This document shows, piece after piece, positions 10,899-21,122 of a stretch of DNA of 64,000 nucleotides. Positions within the stretch are counted from its first letter, which is position 1. Every line of letters begins with the position of its first letter. The DNA is taken from assembly GCA_024195585.1 (NCBI GenBank), contig SWBL01000024.1:1-64000 (forward strand). The letters run 5' to 3'. The notes below the pieces were generated by a model. The model was not told the origin of the DNA. It saw nothing but the letters and a program-made list of their open reading frames with translations, and searched no databases. The position numbers and the translations under genes are program-made. Source of the DNA: Aureobasidium sp. EXF-3400. Its lineage: Eukaryota > Ascomycota > Dothideomycetes > Dothideales > Saccotheciaceae.

Positions 10899-11210
10899 GG
10901 TGTGTGATGTGTGTTGTGGTTTATAAAATTGTTAGAGGCGCGGCTGGGATTTTTTGATGGCGCTCGCTGCACTGCTGCAAATTGATCTGGGGAAGGTGGT
11001 CAATGCGCGGCCAACTCAATGCGCGGCCAACTCGCCGCCCCGCGATGCGATACACTCGGCCATCTTGTGCTGCTGGCTGCTTCTGTCACAAAGATACACA
11101 CTTCACACACCTGCTCGCGCACACGACCACACGCGCCCTCACTCCCCCCTCTCTCTCCCCACTGCAACCATAGCAACTAGGCTCGATCACATCGCAGTCA
11201 ACTAGCCAGG
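10899..11210. promoter_or_regulatory. Divergent promoter region, RRP15 / SRP54
   Basis: 312 bp between two divergent genes of ribosome assembly and protein targeting. It holds a perfect 16-bp tandem duplication (listed separately) and a C/T-rich stretch (about 11095-11165) just upstream of SRP54. Confidence 0.5.
11001..11032. repeat. Perfect 16-bp tandem repeat (2 copies)
   Basis: The unit CAATGCGCGGCCAACT occurs twice head to tail, at 11001-11016 and 11017-11032, inside the divergent RRP15/SRP54 promoter. A duplicated binding site is possible but not shown. Confidence 0.9.
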
Positions 11211-12885
11211 ATGGTTTTGCAAGATCTCGGACGCCGCATCAATGCCGCCGTCAACGACCTGACCAGGTCCGCGACTCTGGACGAAAAGGCCTTTGATGGA
11301 ATGATCAAGGAAATCTGTAACGCTCTTGTCGAGGCAGACGTCAACATCAAGCTGGTAGCTGGTCTGAGAAACTCCATCAAGAAGACTGTCAACTTCAACG
11401 AACTCGCTCCTGGTGTGAACAAGAAGCGCATCATCCAAAAGGTGCCCACACATATCCTCATCTATACTCGACCAAGCGCTAACTTCCACACAGGCTGTCT
11501 TCGACGAACTGGTCAAGCTCGTCGACCCCCACAACACCCCATACCAGCCCAAGAAGGGCAAGTCCAACGTTATCATGTTCGTCGGTCTCCAGGGTGCTGG
11601 TAAGACCACGACTTGTACCAAGCTCGCCCGCTGGTACCAGGCTCGAGGATTCAAGACTGCTCTGGTCTGCGCCGATACTTTCCGTGCTGGTGCCTTTGAC
11701 CAGCTCAAGCAGAATGCCACCAAAGCAAAGATTCCCTACTACGGTAGCTTGACCCAGACCGACCCCGTCATCGTTGCTAGAGAAGGTGTCGACAAGTTCA
11801 AGAAGGAGAAATTCGAGATCATTATTGTCGATACTTCGGGTCGTCACAGACAAGAGCAGGATCTATTCGATGAGATGGTTCAAATCCAGAAGGCCGTCAC
11901 CCCTCACCAGACCATCATGGTTCTCGACTCTTCCATCGGTCAGGCTGCTGAGGCTCAGTCTAGAGCCTTCAAGGAGACCGCCGACTATGGTGCTATCATT
12001 ATCACAAAGACTGATGGTGCTGCCGCCGGTGGTGGTGCCATTTCCGCTGTTGCTGCTACACACACTCCCATCGTCTTCATCGGTACTGGTGAACATTTGC
12101 TGGACCTTGAGAGATTCAACCCTGAATCCTTCGTCTCGAAGCTCTTGGGAATGGGTGATATGGCTGGTCTGGTCGAACACGTCCAAAGCTTGAAGCTTGA
12201 CCAAAAGGACACCATGAAGCACATTGCTGAGGGTCAATTCACCATCCGTGATTTGCGCGACCAGTTCAACAACATCATGAAAATGGGCCCTCTCTCCAAG
12301 ATGGCTGGTATGATTCCTGGTCTTAGTGGTCTCATGGGACAAATGGACGACGAAGAGGGCAGCATGAAGCTGAAGCGCATGATCTACATTTGTGACTCCA
12401 TGACAGCAAAGGAGCTCGACTCTGACGGCAAAATTTTCGTCGACCAGCCATCCCGTATGACTCGCGTTGCAAAGGGCAGCGGCACCAGCGTTCGTGAAGT
12501 CGAAGAACTTTTGTCCCAGCAAAAGGTCATGGGCGGCATGGCCAAGAAATTCAAGGGAGGCATGCAGAACATGCAGAAAGCACAGGGCGCAATGGGCGGC
12601 AAGAACAACCAGCAACAGATGGCCGCCATGCAGAAACGTCTTCAATCGATGGGAGGCAGAGGTGGCGGTGGTGCGGGCGGCATGCCAGATATTGGTGCTA
12701 TGATGCGCAGCATGGGTATGAGTGGCGGTGCTGGAGGTGGTGGTGGTATGCCAGATATGTCAGCTATGATGCGCAGCATGGGTATGGGTGGTGGTGCTGG
12801 AGGAGGTGGTGGTATGCCAGATATGTCAGCTATGATGAAGATGATGGGTGGTATGGGAGGAGCTGGCCGCGGTGGCAGAAGATAA
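11211..12885 (+). CDS. SRP54: Signal recognition particle 54 kDa subunit (SRP54)
   Basis: GTPase of the signal recognition particle; binds signal sequences as they emerge from the ribosome and docks with the SRP receptor at the ER. Exons 11211-11441 and 11494-12885 give 540 aa. N domain: about residues 1-85 ([20 protein letters not shown]). G domain: G1 GLQGAGKTT at about 107-115, [12 protein letters not shown]3 DTSGRH at about 190, and G4 TKTDG at about 248. M domain: from about 320, with [24 protein letters not shown] sequence (read here as [17 protein letters not shown]) and a Met/Gly-rich tail. The tail carries three 22-residue repeats, unusual in their regularity. Start ATG 11211 gives the canonical MVLQDLG. 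Confidence 0.97.
12670..12867 (+). repeat. 66-bp coding tandem repeat in the SRP54 M-domain tail
   Basis: Three consecutive 66-bp units encode 22-residue repeats of the form [20 protein letters not shown]. The internal ATG of each unit is at 12682, 12748 and 12814, exactly 66 bp apart. Copies 2 and 3 are nearly identical; copy 1 has DIGAMM in place of DMSAMM. Confidence 0.88.
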
Positions 12886-13296
12886 GGCGTCGCGAACCTG
12901 GCACCTGCTTCTTCTCCCTTTTCCTTTGCATAGCGTCGGCGTTGGGTTGAGGCCTGCTTTGGATCTTGGGAGATGCAATCTGCAGAGATTCTACGATGTC
13001 TATAGAATCAATATTTCATCTCGTATCATTGACGAGGGTGATCGTGTTCCTTCCTTCATTGTAATGAGCGGATTTGACAGAATACCATAACATCAACACA
13101 TGAACCTTAAATCTGAGAGTTGAAAGTCTGGGTAGCAAGCACGGCAATGAGATGATGTCTCTTCGGGCCGGACTTCTCTCCAAACCAAACCCCTCCAAAG
13201 CACCAACACCCTGCCCCACGCACGCCGAACCTCGGAACGTCACGGTTCAAGAAGCTCATTCTGCTTTACCTACCTCAAATCATCACAACACTCTTG
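12886..13296. other. Intergenic region, SRP54 to YCII gene
   Basis: 3' flank of SRP54 and promoter of the YCII-domain gene. No other gene or repeat seen. Confidence 0.4.
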
Positions 13297-13890
13297 ATGT
13301 TTGCACTTCGACAAGTTTCTTCTCTCTTTACACGCCGCACATTTTCCACAACATCTCGCATCATGTCTCAGAAGTACGAGTGGATGGTCATCCTGCCCGA
13401 CAATGCCGGTGCTTTGGACAAGAGAATGGCTGTTAGAGAGTAAGCACCCCCCACTTGCACATACTTGGTATACACTTGCGAAGCACACTATACGACTATC
13501 CGCACTTGTATGAATGAAACTTTATGCATCGAGCTCCTCTCAGCACACTTTAAACAAGCTTCCTAACACCAACGCAACAGCCAACATCTCTCCAACATCA
13601 AGCCCGATGCCGCAAGCGGCTTCTGGGTCATGGGCGGAGCAATGCTCGAAGATGTCCCCAAGGAAGGCTCTCCCCTCAAGATCAACGGTTCAGTCATGAT
13701 GGCTGTAGCAAGCTCCAAGGAAGAAGTGCTTGAAAAGATCAAGAAGGATGTTTATGCTGGCCAGGGTGTTTGGGACATGGACAAGGTGAGTGATTTTGGT
13801 GATAGCGGATTGGGTTAGTAAGGACTTTGCTAATGATGAGGATAGATCCAGATTTTCCCTTTCAAGTCGGCTATTAGATCTGCTCTGTAA
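13297..13890 (+). CDS. YCII-domain protein, likely mitochondrial
   Basis: Small protein with a YciI/YCII-like alpha-beta barrel; the biochemical role of this family is unsettled. Exons 13297-13439, 13581-13785 and 13846-13890 give 130 aa. The first about 22 residues (MFALRQVSSLFTRRTFSTTS..) form a typical mitochondrial presequence: basic, Ser/Thr-rich, no acidic residues. A second in-frame Met begins MSQKYEWMVILPDNAG, where the YCII domain itself starts. Domain features are EWMVILPD, RMAVRDQHLSNIKP, GFWVMGGAML, an INGSVMMAVAS strand and a KKDVYAGQGVWD helix near the end. The last exon is only 15 codons. Start at 13297 is preferred because of the presequence; the shorter cytosolic product is an alternative. 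Confidence 0.85.
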
Positions 13891-14640
13891 AAAGGGAGAT
13901 GTGATATAGATGTATTAAGATGACATTGCTTTGGATGGCTCTTTTCTACCTGATGCATATGCAATTGATTGATAGCAAGAATGCATAGGCTTTGTCAACA
14001 TCGACGAAGGCTTATGGAAATTAAGTAAGATCAATTTTTCATCGAACAGAATAGAGCTTGTGTATGAACCATCTGAGGAGGGCAAAGAAGGTGCATTCTA
14101 CATTGCCCCGAATGCCCCACCTAGCCACCTTGACGCGAGCTCTTCCTCCTGCCATCTTTGCGGCTCGCACAGCACTACAGCGAGGTCACACATCCGTGTT
14201 CTCTCCATGTTCCCAACGTCTAGCACCGGTATCGGTTTATCGTGCGTTAATATAGCTTTTGTTGCTCAGGAACTCATCATGATCGTCTTTAGCCTAATCT
14301 CTAACCCTCGTTTTCGGTGGTCCGATCATGATGCAGATCAGAGGTGGAGAAATCGCGGGGATCTTGACGTCTTGACCAAGACACGTACAATATCCCGTTT
14401 CCTGGACGGAGAAAGCTTGTTCAACATGGCAGACCATGCGTCTCTGCCGTGTAGAGAATGTGAGGGCTGGAAGAGCTAGTGAAAGTCTGCAGTCTCTGTA
14501 CCGATGTTGTAACCGAGACAGCCTGTATGGTTCCTCCCATAGGCTCTTGTGTTTGAGGAGATGGAAAGTATAAGAAGGTAGGGGTTTTCTCTCTGTCTTG
14601 CTTGTCATCTTCTTGCATTCCATCTCGAGATCTTACCGCC
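13891..14640. other. Intergenic region, no recognised gene
   Basis: 750 bp. An open frame at about 14060-14479 (+) has no recognisable protein character. I treat the stretch as the 3' flank of the YCII gene and the promoter of the esterase gene. Confidence 0.35.
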
Positions 14641-15838
14641 ATGTCTACCTTCTCACTGTCAACGTTGATCGCTTTGTCCTCTGTGGCATCAGCATGGCCA
14701 CACTTTGGTCCTCCTGGACTTCCCCTCCATTCTGGCACTCCGCCACCTCCACCTCCTGCAGGCTCTAACCAATCTTCCTGGGGCCTTAAGAAATTCACCA
14801 GTCTGGTCGCCTTCGGTGACAGCTACACTGACGACTCTCGTCTCAGTTACTTTGGCTCCCACAATGGCAGTGCTCCACCAGTCGGCTGGGTCAATCCAGC
14901 AAACTACCATTCAGCAGATGGAGGTCGTCCATGGCCTCAATACGTGGCTCAGTACTCTGGCGCTCATATCTATAACTATGCCGTGTCTGGAGCAGTCTGC
15001 AGCAACAACATCACTCCTCGCACCTTCTCCAGCATCAACGCTGATTTCCCAGATGTCGATGGCTATGAGGTACCTGCATACCTCGCAGACAGCAAATATG
15101 TTTATCCCAATGGCACAAAGGCTCTGGATATCCCAGTAGACTCTACTGTATACTCTATCTGGATCGGCACCAACGATCTCGGCAACTACGCCTTCATTGA
15201 CGACAGCCAAGTCGCAGGCAAAGTCATTCCTGACTACATTGACTGTGTCTATCAGCAGTTCTCTCGTCTCTACAATTCGGGGGCTAGATACTTTGTTCTG
15301 CAGGATGTTGCGCCACTGCAATTGACCCCGCAGTACGGATTGCCTAGCAAGGGTGGTCTCAATGCTACTCAGTATTGGCCTGAGAAGCCTGCCAACATCA
15401 CAGAGGTCTGGGGCCGTATGCTCGAGACCGTGACTACAGTCAATGATGTCTACAAGTACCGCACACCGTATGAAGTCCTTCTTGCCAAAGAGTTCCCCGG
15501 AGCCCACTTTGCTCTTATGGACATGTATGGCTTGGTAAGTTATTCCAATCTCTTCTTTCTTATCTCTTGTCGTTGCCAGAAAAGCTAACTCTAACCTACA
15601 GATGACCGATATGTACAACAACCCATCTGAATACTTGAACGGCACCAACCCCACCGTGACTGGTTATGTCAACCACTGCACCACAAACGGCACGGACTGT
15701 GTCGCTGCTTCTAACCCTGATTCGTACATGTGGTATGATCCACTGCACCCTAGCGAACAAACCGACCGCAACATTGCTAGAGCCTTCATCGATGTGGTTA
15801 ACGGAAACAGCAAGTGGGCTACTTACTACTCGGCTTAG
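14641..15838 (+). CDS. Secreted SGNH/GDSL esterase (CE16-like)
   Basis: Predicted extracellular carbohydrate or lipid esterase. Exons 14641-15534 and 15602-15838 give 376 aa. An N-terminal signal peptide (MSTFSLSTLIALSSVASA, likely cleaved near residue 18) is followed by a Pro-rich linker (about 30-45). SGNH blocks: block I VAFGDSYTDD with nucleophile Ser61; block II YAVSGAVCS; block III WIGTNDLGNYA with Asn178; block V DPLHPSEQ with catalytic Asp344 and His347. Several N-glycosylation sequons (NGS, NNI, NAT, NIT) fit secretion. The overall pattern resembles fungal carbohydrate esterase family 16 (acetylesterase), but lysophospholipase-type SGNH enzymes look similar, so the substrate is unproven. 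Start ATG 14641 was chosen because it begins the signal peptide. Confidence 0.87.
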
Positions 15839-16599
15839 AGAAGAGAATGTTGAGCATACGAGTTTGATTGTGGTTGATTTTGTAATTTCATGTCTAAGCT
15901 ATGGTCATTCGGTATCTGTCAAAATGCAGAAGATCTTCTCAGAAAGACTCATTGTCCATTGGAAGCATAGGCGATGTACTCTCTCTATTTGTAAGTACCT
16001 CCCTTGCAATTCTACAGGAGTATACCTCTGGTAATTTCCTGTGGGAGTGTACTAGGGATGTCTCAAGCCTGACCGATTCTTGAAGTATCTCTGACATGTT
16101 GTTTCACCTTCTTGAAGTTGGAAAGACCCAGCAAACTTTCCTCTTTGTGCAGTGCTCTGCCCTAGAGACTGGCTTTGATGGAGTAGATCTGAAGAACCTA
16201 GTATTTTTTGTTGCTCGCTTTGCACACTTATACGGTAGAGGTCTGTATACAGTCCTAGGCCAGTTATACTTTCAAGAACCAGCTTCTTTGATACATCCGC
16301 ACCTGAAGCTCGACAGTAAAGAAGGCTTCTTGAGAAGAAGGGTAATATGAGACTGGCAGCAACCTAGTCTCCTATGCTCAGTGGGTTCGTTCGCACACAG
16401 GGCTCATCGCCCCGTGAGATCATGCTCGTGTCTTCGTGCTACCTGCCCCGAGCCATATCTCGGCATCGATTTGAGCACTGAGCGCGAGCACTGGCCGTGA
16501 GATACACAAACACAAAATGCTCCACTTCAGATCCCGAGTCTTTCAATACGCCAGCACCAGCCTCGACGCTAGCGGCCACAGAGGACGACGCTCGCAACC
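15839..16599. other. Intergenic region, no recognised gene
   Basis: 761 bp between two co-directional genes. An open frame at 16096-16350 (+) shows no family features. Nothing else seen. Confidence 0.35.
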
Positions 16600-17526
16600 A
16601 TGAATGAGCAAACCCATCCTCCTCTTGAGGCTGGTCAGGACCATCTGTCGACAATGCCTCCTGAGATCCTCCACGAGGTACTCAAACCTGCTCTCGATGC
16701 AAGCGACCAGCAGATCATCCCCAACCCTATGATGCGCATATCCAAGAAGATCGGACTGCACGTGGCTGGTCTGCTCACCGAACACTGCACACTTCAGCTA
16801 CAATGCCGCCATCCCATCTCCCATTACTACTGGGCAACCCCCATGTACCGCTCCTGGGCAAAGGGAGGCTACCTTCGCGCGCCTGATCTCCCCAGCATCA
16901 AAGGCTCTACCGTGCGTTGGAGCAACTTCCGCGACCTTCTCTTCTGCGCCGAGATGCTGGATCGAGTGGATTCGGTATACATCAAGCTGAACTGGATGCG
17001 AGATTTGGCTTTTACGGTCCTCTTCCACCCCAACCAGCCACCTACCATCACTACTCATCCCTGGTTCCCTGCGACCTTGGTTCCTGAACTGCGTCCCTCC
17101 ATGACGCGCTGGATTCAACAACCTGCTCGCTGTTCTGTGCAGTGGATCGAGGCCTTCATCGACGATATGCGCAATCAGTGCGATGCACACGTCGCACAGT
17201 ACTACTTCTCGCGCGAAGTCTACCTTTACAGGATGGTTTTGGGTGAGATGGCGTGCCGTCAGCCTTGGGAGAAGTATGCAGTGGTGCTCAAACCTGTCAA
17301 CCCACGAAACACCAAGCCGAAGATGTTCAGAGCTACGGAAGCCATCGCTTTGAGAAACGCTTTCATCTCACAGAACAAAGATCGCCGCAAGGCCGAAGTG
17401 AAACGAGAGAAGGAACTGGATGAGAGGTTCGAAAGATTCCAACTACTCGAGAGACGCGGAAGATCCAGTTCAGTGCCAGTGAGGGGAAAGCTGTCAGGCA
17501 CTAGAGTCAGAAGTACTTCCATCTGA
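16600..17526 (+). CDS. F-box-like protein, function unknown
   Basis: 308-aa single-exon gene. The N-terminus STMPPEILHEVLKPALDASD resembles the start of an F-box, the Skp1-binding motif, but the rest of the motif is weak. The middle (about 60-230) is rich in Trp, Arg and Pro with no recognised domain, and the C-terminus is basic with a helical stretch KDRRKAEVKREKELDERFER. Length, codon use and a clean ATG support a real gene. It belongs to the large, poorly characterised set of fungal F-box-like proteins. Confidence 0.65.
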   Translation: MNEQTHPPLEAGQDHLSTMPPEILHEVLKPALDASDQQIIPNPMMRISKKIGLHVAGLLTEHCTLQLQCRHPISHYYWATPMYRSWAKGGYLRAPDLPSIKGSTVRWSNFRDLLFCAEMLDRVDSVYIKLNWMRDLAFTVLFHPNQPPTITTHPWFPATLVPELRPSMTRWIQQPARCSVQWIEAFIDDMRNQCDAHVAQYYFSREVYLYRMVLGEMACRQPWEKYAVVLKPVNPRNTKPKMFRATEAIALRNAFISQNKDRRKAEVKREKELDERFERFQLLERRGRSSSVPVRGKLSGTRVRSTSI

Positions 17527-18046
17527 AAATCTTTCAGACGAGCAGCTGTTGGTCGGTTCTATGCTGAGCATCATGTGGCATTGGTCCTTCGATTCTTGCA
17601 CAGTTTGCAGTCAACATTGTGAGTTATGTCCTACCCTTGATGCTGACCTGACTAACGCCTTCGCGAGACAGGGCGAGTTCTTCCAGCTCCGGTCATGCTA
17701 TGGATAATGGATAAGCAGGAGGAACACCGGCGTTCATGATCCATATTCCACAGCTGGTGCATCCCGGCGCTAGCGGAGAGTATAGGCGAGGTTTGCGTTC
17801 CAACACGAAAGACTTTGGCAAACGGCGCGTGACTATGAGAGCAGACGGCAAATCAGGAGGTTCATTGACGTGATGTGGATCGTCGATAGTACCGACCAAG
17901 TTGCTCAATGCCAGCTTCCGCATGACCTTTACAAGTGCATCCGAAACCATGTAATCTTCGTTTCCTCCTTCATACTTGTCATCATTCAGCCAGAGACCGG
18001 TCTCATCATTGTCGTTTTGACGATCCAGCATGTGCCAGCGTTGGTA
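17527..18046. other. Gene-poor stretch 3' of the helicase remnant
   Basis: Includes a segment (about 17838-17905) that repeats part of the adjacent helicase remnant in the same orientation. No intact gene. Confidence 0.4.
17838..17905 (-). repeat. Diverged direct repeat, copy 1 (second copy about 18650-18715)
   Basis: Both segments share the stretch CAGGAGGTTCATTGACGT and similar flanks (GACGGCAAAT/ACCAGGAGG; GTACCGACC versus GTACTGGTC). Copy 2 lies inside the helicase-like pseudogene, so copy 1 is a duplicated fragment of it, on the same strand. Confidence 0.7.
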
Positions 18047-18724
18047 TTAAGTGAATGTTGGTATGTTGCGTTTGAGAATTGCGGTCCTGATGGTAGCGAC
18101 GTCTTTGCCGCTCCTTACGGCTCTGCCGCATGCCTGGATGTAAGAGTTCAGATTGTGTGGGACACCGATGTTTAATACTTGGTAAAGGCGTGTAAGGTTA
18201 AGACCCAGAGCGGCAAGGTGTGTTGCCACGAGTATGAGACCCGCCTGGCTCTCGAATCCTTTGATGGCTTGTTGTCGCTCGCTTTGTGGCATTGCGCCAT
18301 GGAGTTTGAAGACTGCACCGTTCTGAGAGCCAATGCTGTCTACGAGCTGCTTATGGCTGATATTTGTTGCGACTCTAGTGGTGCAAAAGATTATGAGAGG
18401 TTCTTGGAGGTTTAGCTCAGGGAAGACGTCGGTCAACAAGCTGATCACGTCCTTGAGCTGGGTGGAGTCGACAGTCTTCCATTTCTCATTGAGTCTCGAG
18501 GCCTCGAGCTATCGCTCTCCCATCTTTAAGATCTTGGGAATGACCTCGAACGCCTTATGGAAAGACTTGATTAGAGGTGCGCGAAAGCTCGAAGAGTATG
18601 CCTGTGTAGGCACAGCCTTAAGATAGGAGATTGGCAAATGGCTCGGAACTGAGGACAGACGGCAAACCAGGAGGTTCATTGACGTGGTGTCGGTCATTGG
18701 CAGTACTGGTCTGGTTTCAAACAC
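18047..18724 (-). pseudogene. Decayed RNA helicase C-terminal fragment
   Basis: One minus-strand frame encodes a recognisable superfamily-2 helicase C-terminal domain: EPLIIFCTTRVATN (motif IV region), GAVFKLHGAMPQSERQQAI, LILVATHLAALGLNL (motif V; usual form TDxAARGxD) and NSYIQACGRAVRSG (motif VI; usual form HRxGRxGR). The frame is interrupted by an in-frame TAG at 18509-18511, with clear coding sequence on both sides: ..IPKILKMGER before the stop and LNEKWKTVDSTQLKDVISLL after it. The ATPase half (motifs I-III, DEAD box) is absent, and only about 260 bp separate this from the stop of the formyltransferase gene, so the fragment is 5'-truncated. Key motif residues are also altered. Most likely a relic. 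A short intron removing the stop cannot be fully excluded, but I saw no good splice sites. Confidence 0.72.
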
Positions 18725-18988
18725 AATGAAGGCAAGTTTTGCATTCCAGCACGAGAAATTTTAATTACGTATTGCACTGGTCTTTCAACGGTCAGGGACG
18801 TGTCCGTCTCGGTTGGTACACGTGAGTAGTTGCTGGCAAACAAGAATATGGCAGCGGTGTACTGGGACACTTTGGATACTCTCCTGGAGACTGAGCGGCG
18901 AAAGGTGAAAGGAAGAAGAACGGAACGCCGAATTGCGTCTTCTATAGTCTTCTTTGATGTGACAACTGTTGCATAGGGACTCGTCTGA

Positions 18989-20291
18989 CTAGCAACAAGT
19001 CACAGGCATCGTTTGCCTCAGCTTTTCGTAGATGACAGTCGCTTTCTGCTTAGGACTGCCTTCAATCGTGATTTCTGTCGGGCTAACCCAGCCATCCTTT
19101 GTACGGAAGTATATGCGTTTCTCTTTGTCATGTCGGAAGATTGAGATTGCACCAGGATCGAGAGGGTGATTGCCCATTCTGAGGATAGGACCCTTGGCCT
19201 GAACTTGATCCCAGCAAGCATCAGTTGTGTCCTCGAATCCAGAAAACGTGATTCGCTTTTTTGGTGCAAGGCCTGTGTCCAGCGCGAAGAGTCGACCAAG
19301 CACACGATCTCTTAGTAGAATCTCAGATGATGGCCAGCGGAAGTTGACGTGTCGGTCTTCTGGCACGATTTTCCTGGCATGACGAGGATACTCGGCTGAT
19401 CCGTCTAGTTGACCGAACAAATCATTCTTTGTGTTTTTGAGGCTTCGACTGGCTGCAGGCTTCTTGTCGGTGTCGGTGGCAAAACTGCCATTCATGATGT
19501 TGGTATAGAGCATGTCAGCACCAAGCGGGCCAATCCAAGCCAGTAGTGAGTCTAAAGTGGCCGATGCTTCGTCTGGCACAGCGAGTCCAGAAGCAGAGGT
19601 CTGATCAATGATTCTGCCCTGATCGAAATGTTTGGGATGCAATGTTTGCAGAGTTACACCGGTTTTACTTAGTCGTCGCAATAATGTATGGTGCAGAGGC
19701 GCCGGACCAGGCAAGCTGAACAGGAAACTGTCAGTCGAAGAAACCAGTCACGATGTATTTATGGAAAAAATTACTCAGGAAGCATTGAAGGGTGCACGTT
19801 AAGACCGCCATACTTGGCTGCATTCAGAATGCGCGGCGGGACAAGCAAGCCAAAGGAAACAGCGACCACCAAGTTGAAAGGCTGAGGTGGAGTCCAACCA
19901 GTGAATGTATCAATTTGATGTACATTGAGGTCCAGCTCAGCACCTGCCACGCTTTTGATCGGAACTATGCATGCTCAGCAACTAGAATGACAGACTGATT
20001 GAAGATGCGAAAATGTTTACCTTCACGAATCTGCTTTAATCCTCGACCAACACGCTTGTCCTTCCTGCACACCACATCGATGGAAGCTACTTTGTCGGGG
20101 TTCTCTTCTCTAATTTTGTCAAGAGCCTTCAGTGAATATATGCTGAACTCATCTGCGCCACAGAAGAGTACGCGCAGAGGGTCATGCTGGGGTGAGCTTG
20201 ACAGATACCGCCTTGATGACCTACAACTCTGATGTGTAAAGACTCTGCTTCTGCCGACCAAAGATGCAAGACTCACAGCCCGCAACACCAT
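18989..20291 (-). CDS. FMT1: Methionyl-tRNA formyltransferase, mitochondrial
   Basis: Formylates initiator Met-tRNA for mitochondrial translation, using 10-formyltetrahydrofolate. Exons 20291-20021, 19964-19775 and 19715-18989 give 395 aa in frame. The first about 35 residues (MVLRAVSLASLVGRSRVFTH..) are basic and Ser-rich, a likely mitochondrial presequence. Catalytic-domain signatures: HDPLRVLFCGADEFS (about 37-51), the active-site region GGLNVHPSMLPDLPGPAPLH with the family Asn and His, and VTLQTLHPKHFDQGRIIDQT with the catalytic Asp. The C-terminal OB-like domain contains FSGFEDTTDACWDQVQAKGP. It is divergent from the eL31 gene (225 bp between starts). Confidence 0.92.
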
Positions 20292-20516
20292 TTTCACACG
20301 CAATATGGATAAAATGGTCAGCGACCTGCATCCAGTTGGTCGCGTGGATGGCGATGGTCGGTCCAGATTCGGAAGGCGCACGTGACTGAAAAAGTCTGCC
20401 AAGGCTCGCTTGGGATTTCGCAAAGGCTGTGGGAAAATCTTGCGAAACTCCATCTTTGCGACGACCGAAGAGCATCTCGACAAGCAACCGCCCTCTCGCC
20501 CAACGACGACGTAAAA
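20292..20516. promoter_or_regulatory. Bidirectional promoter, FMT1 / eL31
   Basis: 225 bp between the divergent start codons of a mitochondrial initiation enzyme and a cytosolic ribosomal protein. No repeat seen. Confidence 0.45.
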
Positions 20517-21122
20517 ATGTCCACCACCCAGAAGACCCAGAAGCCCAAGGCTGGCCGTTCCGCCATTGCCGATGTTGTCGCTCGCGAGTACACCATCCAC
20601 TTGCACAAGCGTGTACGTTCAGTTTGATGAAGTCCATCAATGGCCGCTCTCCAACATGAGCTGGTATCGGGCGGAAGACTGATTCCGGATTTTCTCTAAT
20701 ATAGGTTCACGGTGTTTCCTTCAAGAAGCGCGCTCCCCGCGCCATCAAGGAGATCAAGGCCTTCGCTGAGAACGCCATGGTGAGTGAACCCTTTTCTTGT
20801 CTGCTTGTGTGTTTGGCGCATGCCCGGAGTATCTCTGGAGCAATGCGCCGGCGCAAGACACTTGCGACGCCTTCTTCATAATCTCAGACGCTGACGGGTT
20901 CTTTTCTCTATCTAGGGCACTCGCGACGTCCGCCTCGACCCCCAGCTGAACAAGAAGGTCTGGGAGTGTGGTGTTAAGGGTGTTCCTTTCCGCCTTCGCG
21001 TCCGCATCTCGCGCAAGCGTAACGACGAGGAGGGCGCCAAGGAGAAGCTCTACTCCTACGTCCAGGCCGTCAACGTCAAGGACCCCAAGGGTCTCCAGAC
21101 CACCGTTGTTGAGGACGCATAA
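20517..21122 (+). CDS. RPL31: 60S ribosomal protein L31 (eL31)
   Basis: Structural protein near the exit tunnel of the large cytosolic ribosomal subunit. Exons 20517-20612, 20705-20779 and 20916-21122 give 125 aa, close to the usual eL31 length. Diagnostic stretches are [60 protein letters not shown] and [20 protein letters not shown]. The two introns (92 and 136 nt) follow a common ribosomal-protein pattern: early, short first exons. I checked the 136-nt intron for a C/D-box snoRNA and saw no C box. Confidence 0.97.

Noticed and set aside
10147..10926. 259-codon plus-strand open frame rich in Ser
   Set aside because: It is the antisense shadow of the Asp/Glu-rich RRP15 gene; the Ser runs come from the complement of GAC/GAT/GAG codons.
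11863..12645. 260-codon minus-strand open frame
   Set aside because: Antisense shadow of the SRP54 coding exon; SRP54 is unmistakable.
14911..15654. 247-codon minus-strand open frame
   Set aside because: Antisense shadow of the SGNH esterase, crossing its intron; the esterase has signal peptide and catalytic motifs.
16096..16350. 84-codon plus-strand frame between esterase and F-box-like gene
   Set aside because: No domain, weak start context, and random-looking composition.
20780..20915. Possible snoRNA within the longer eL31 intron
   Set aside because: Only a CTGA (D-box-like) is present; no C box or terminal pairing seen.
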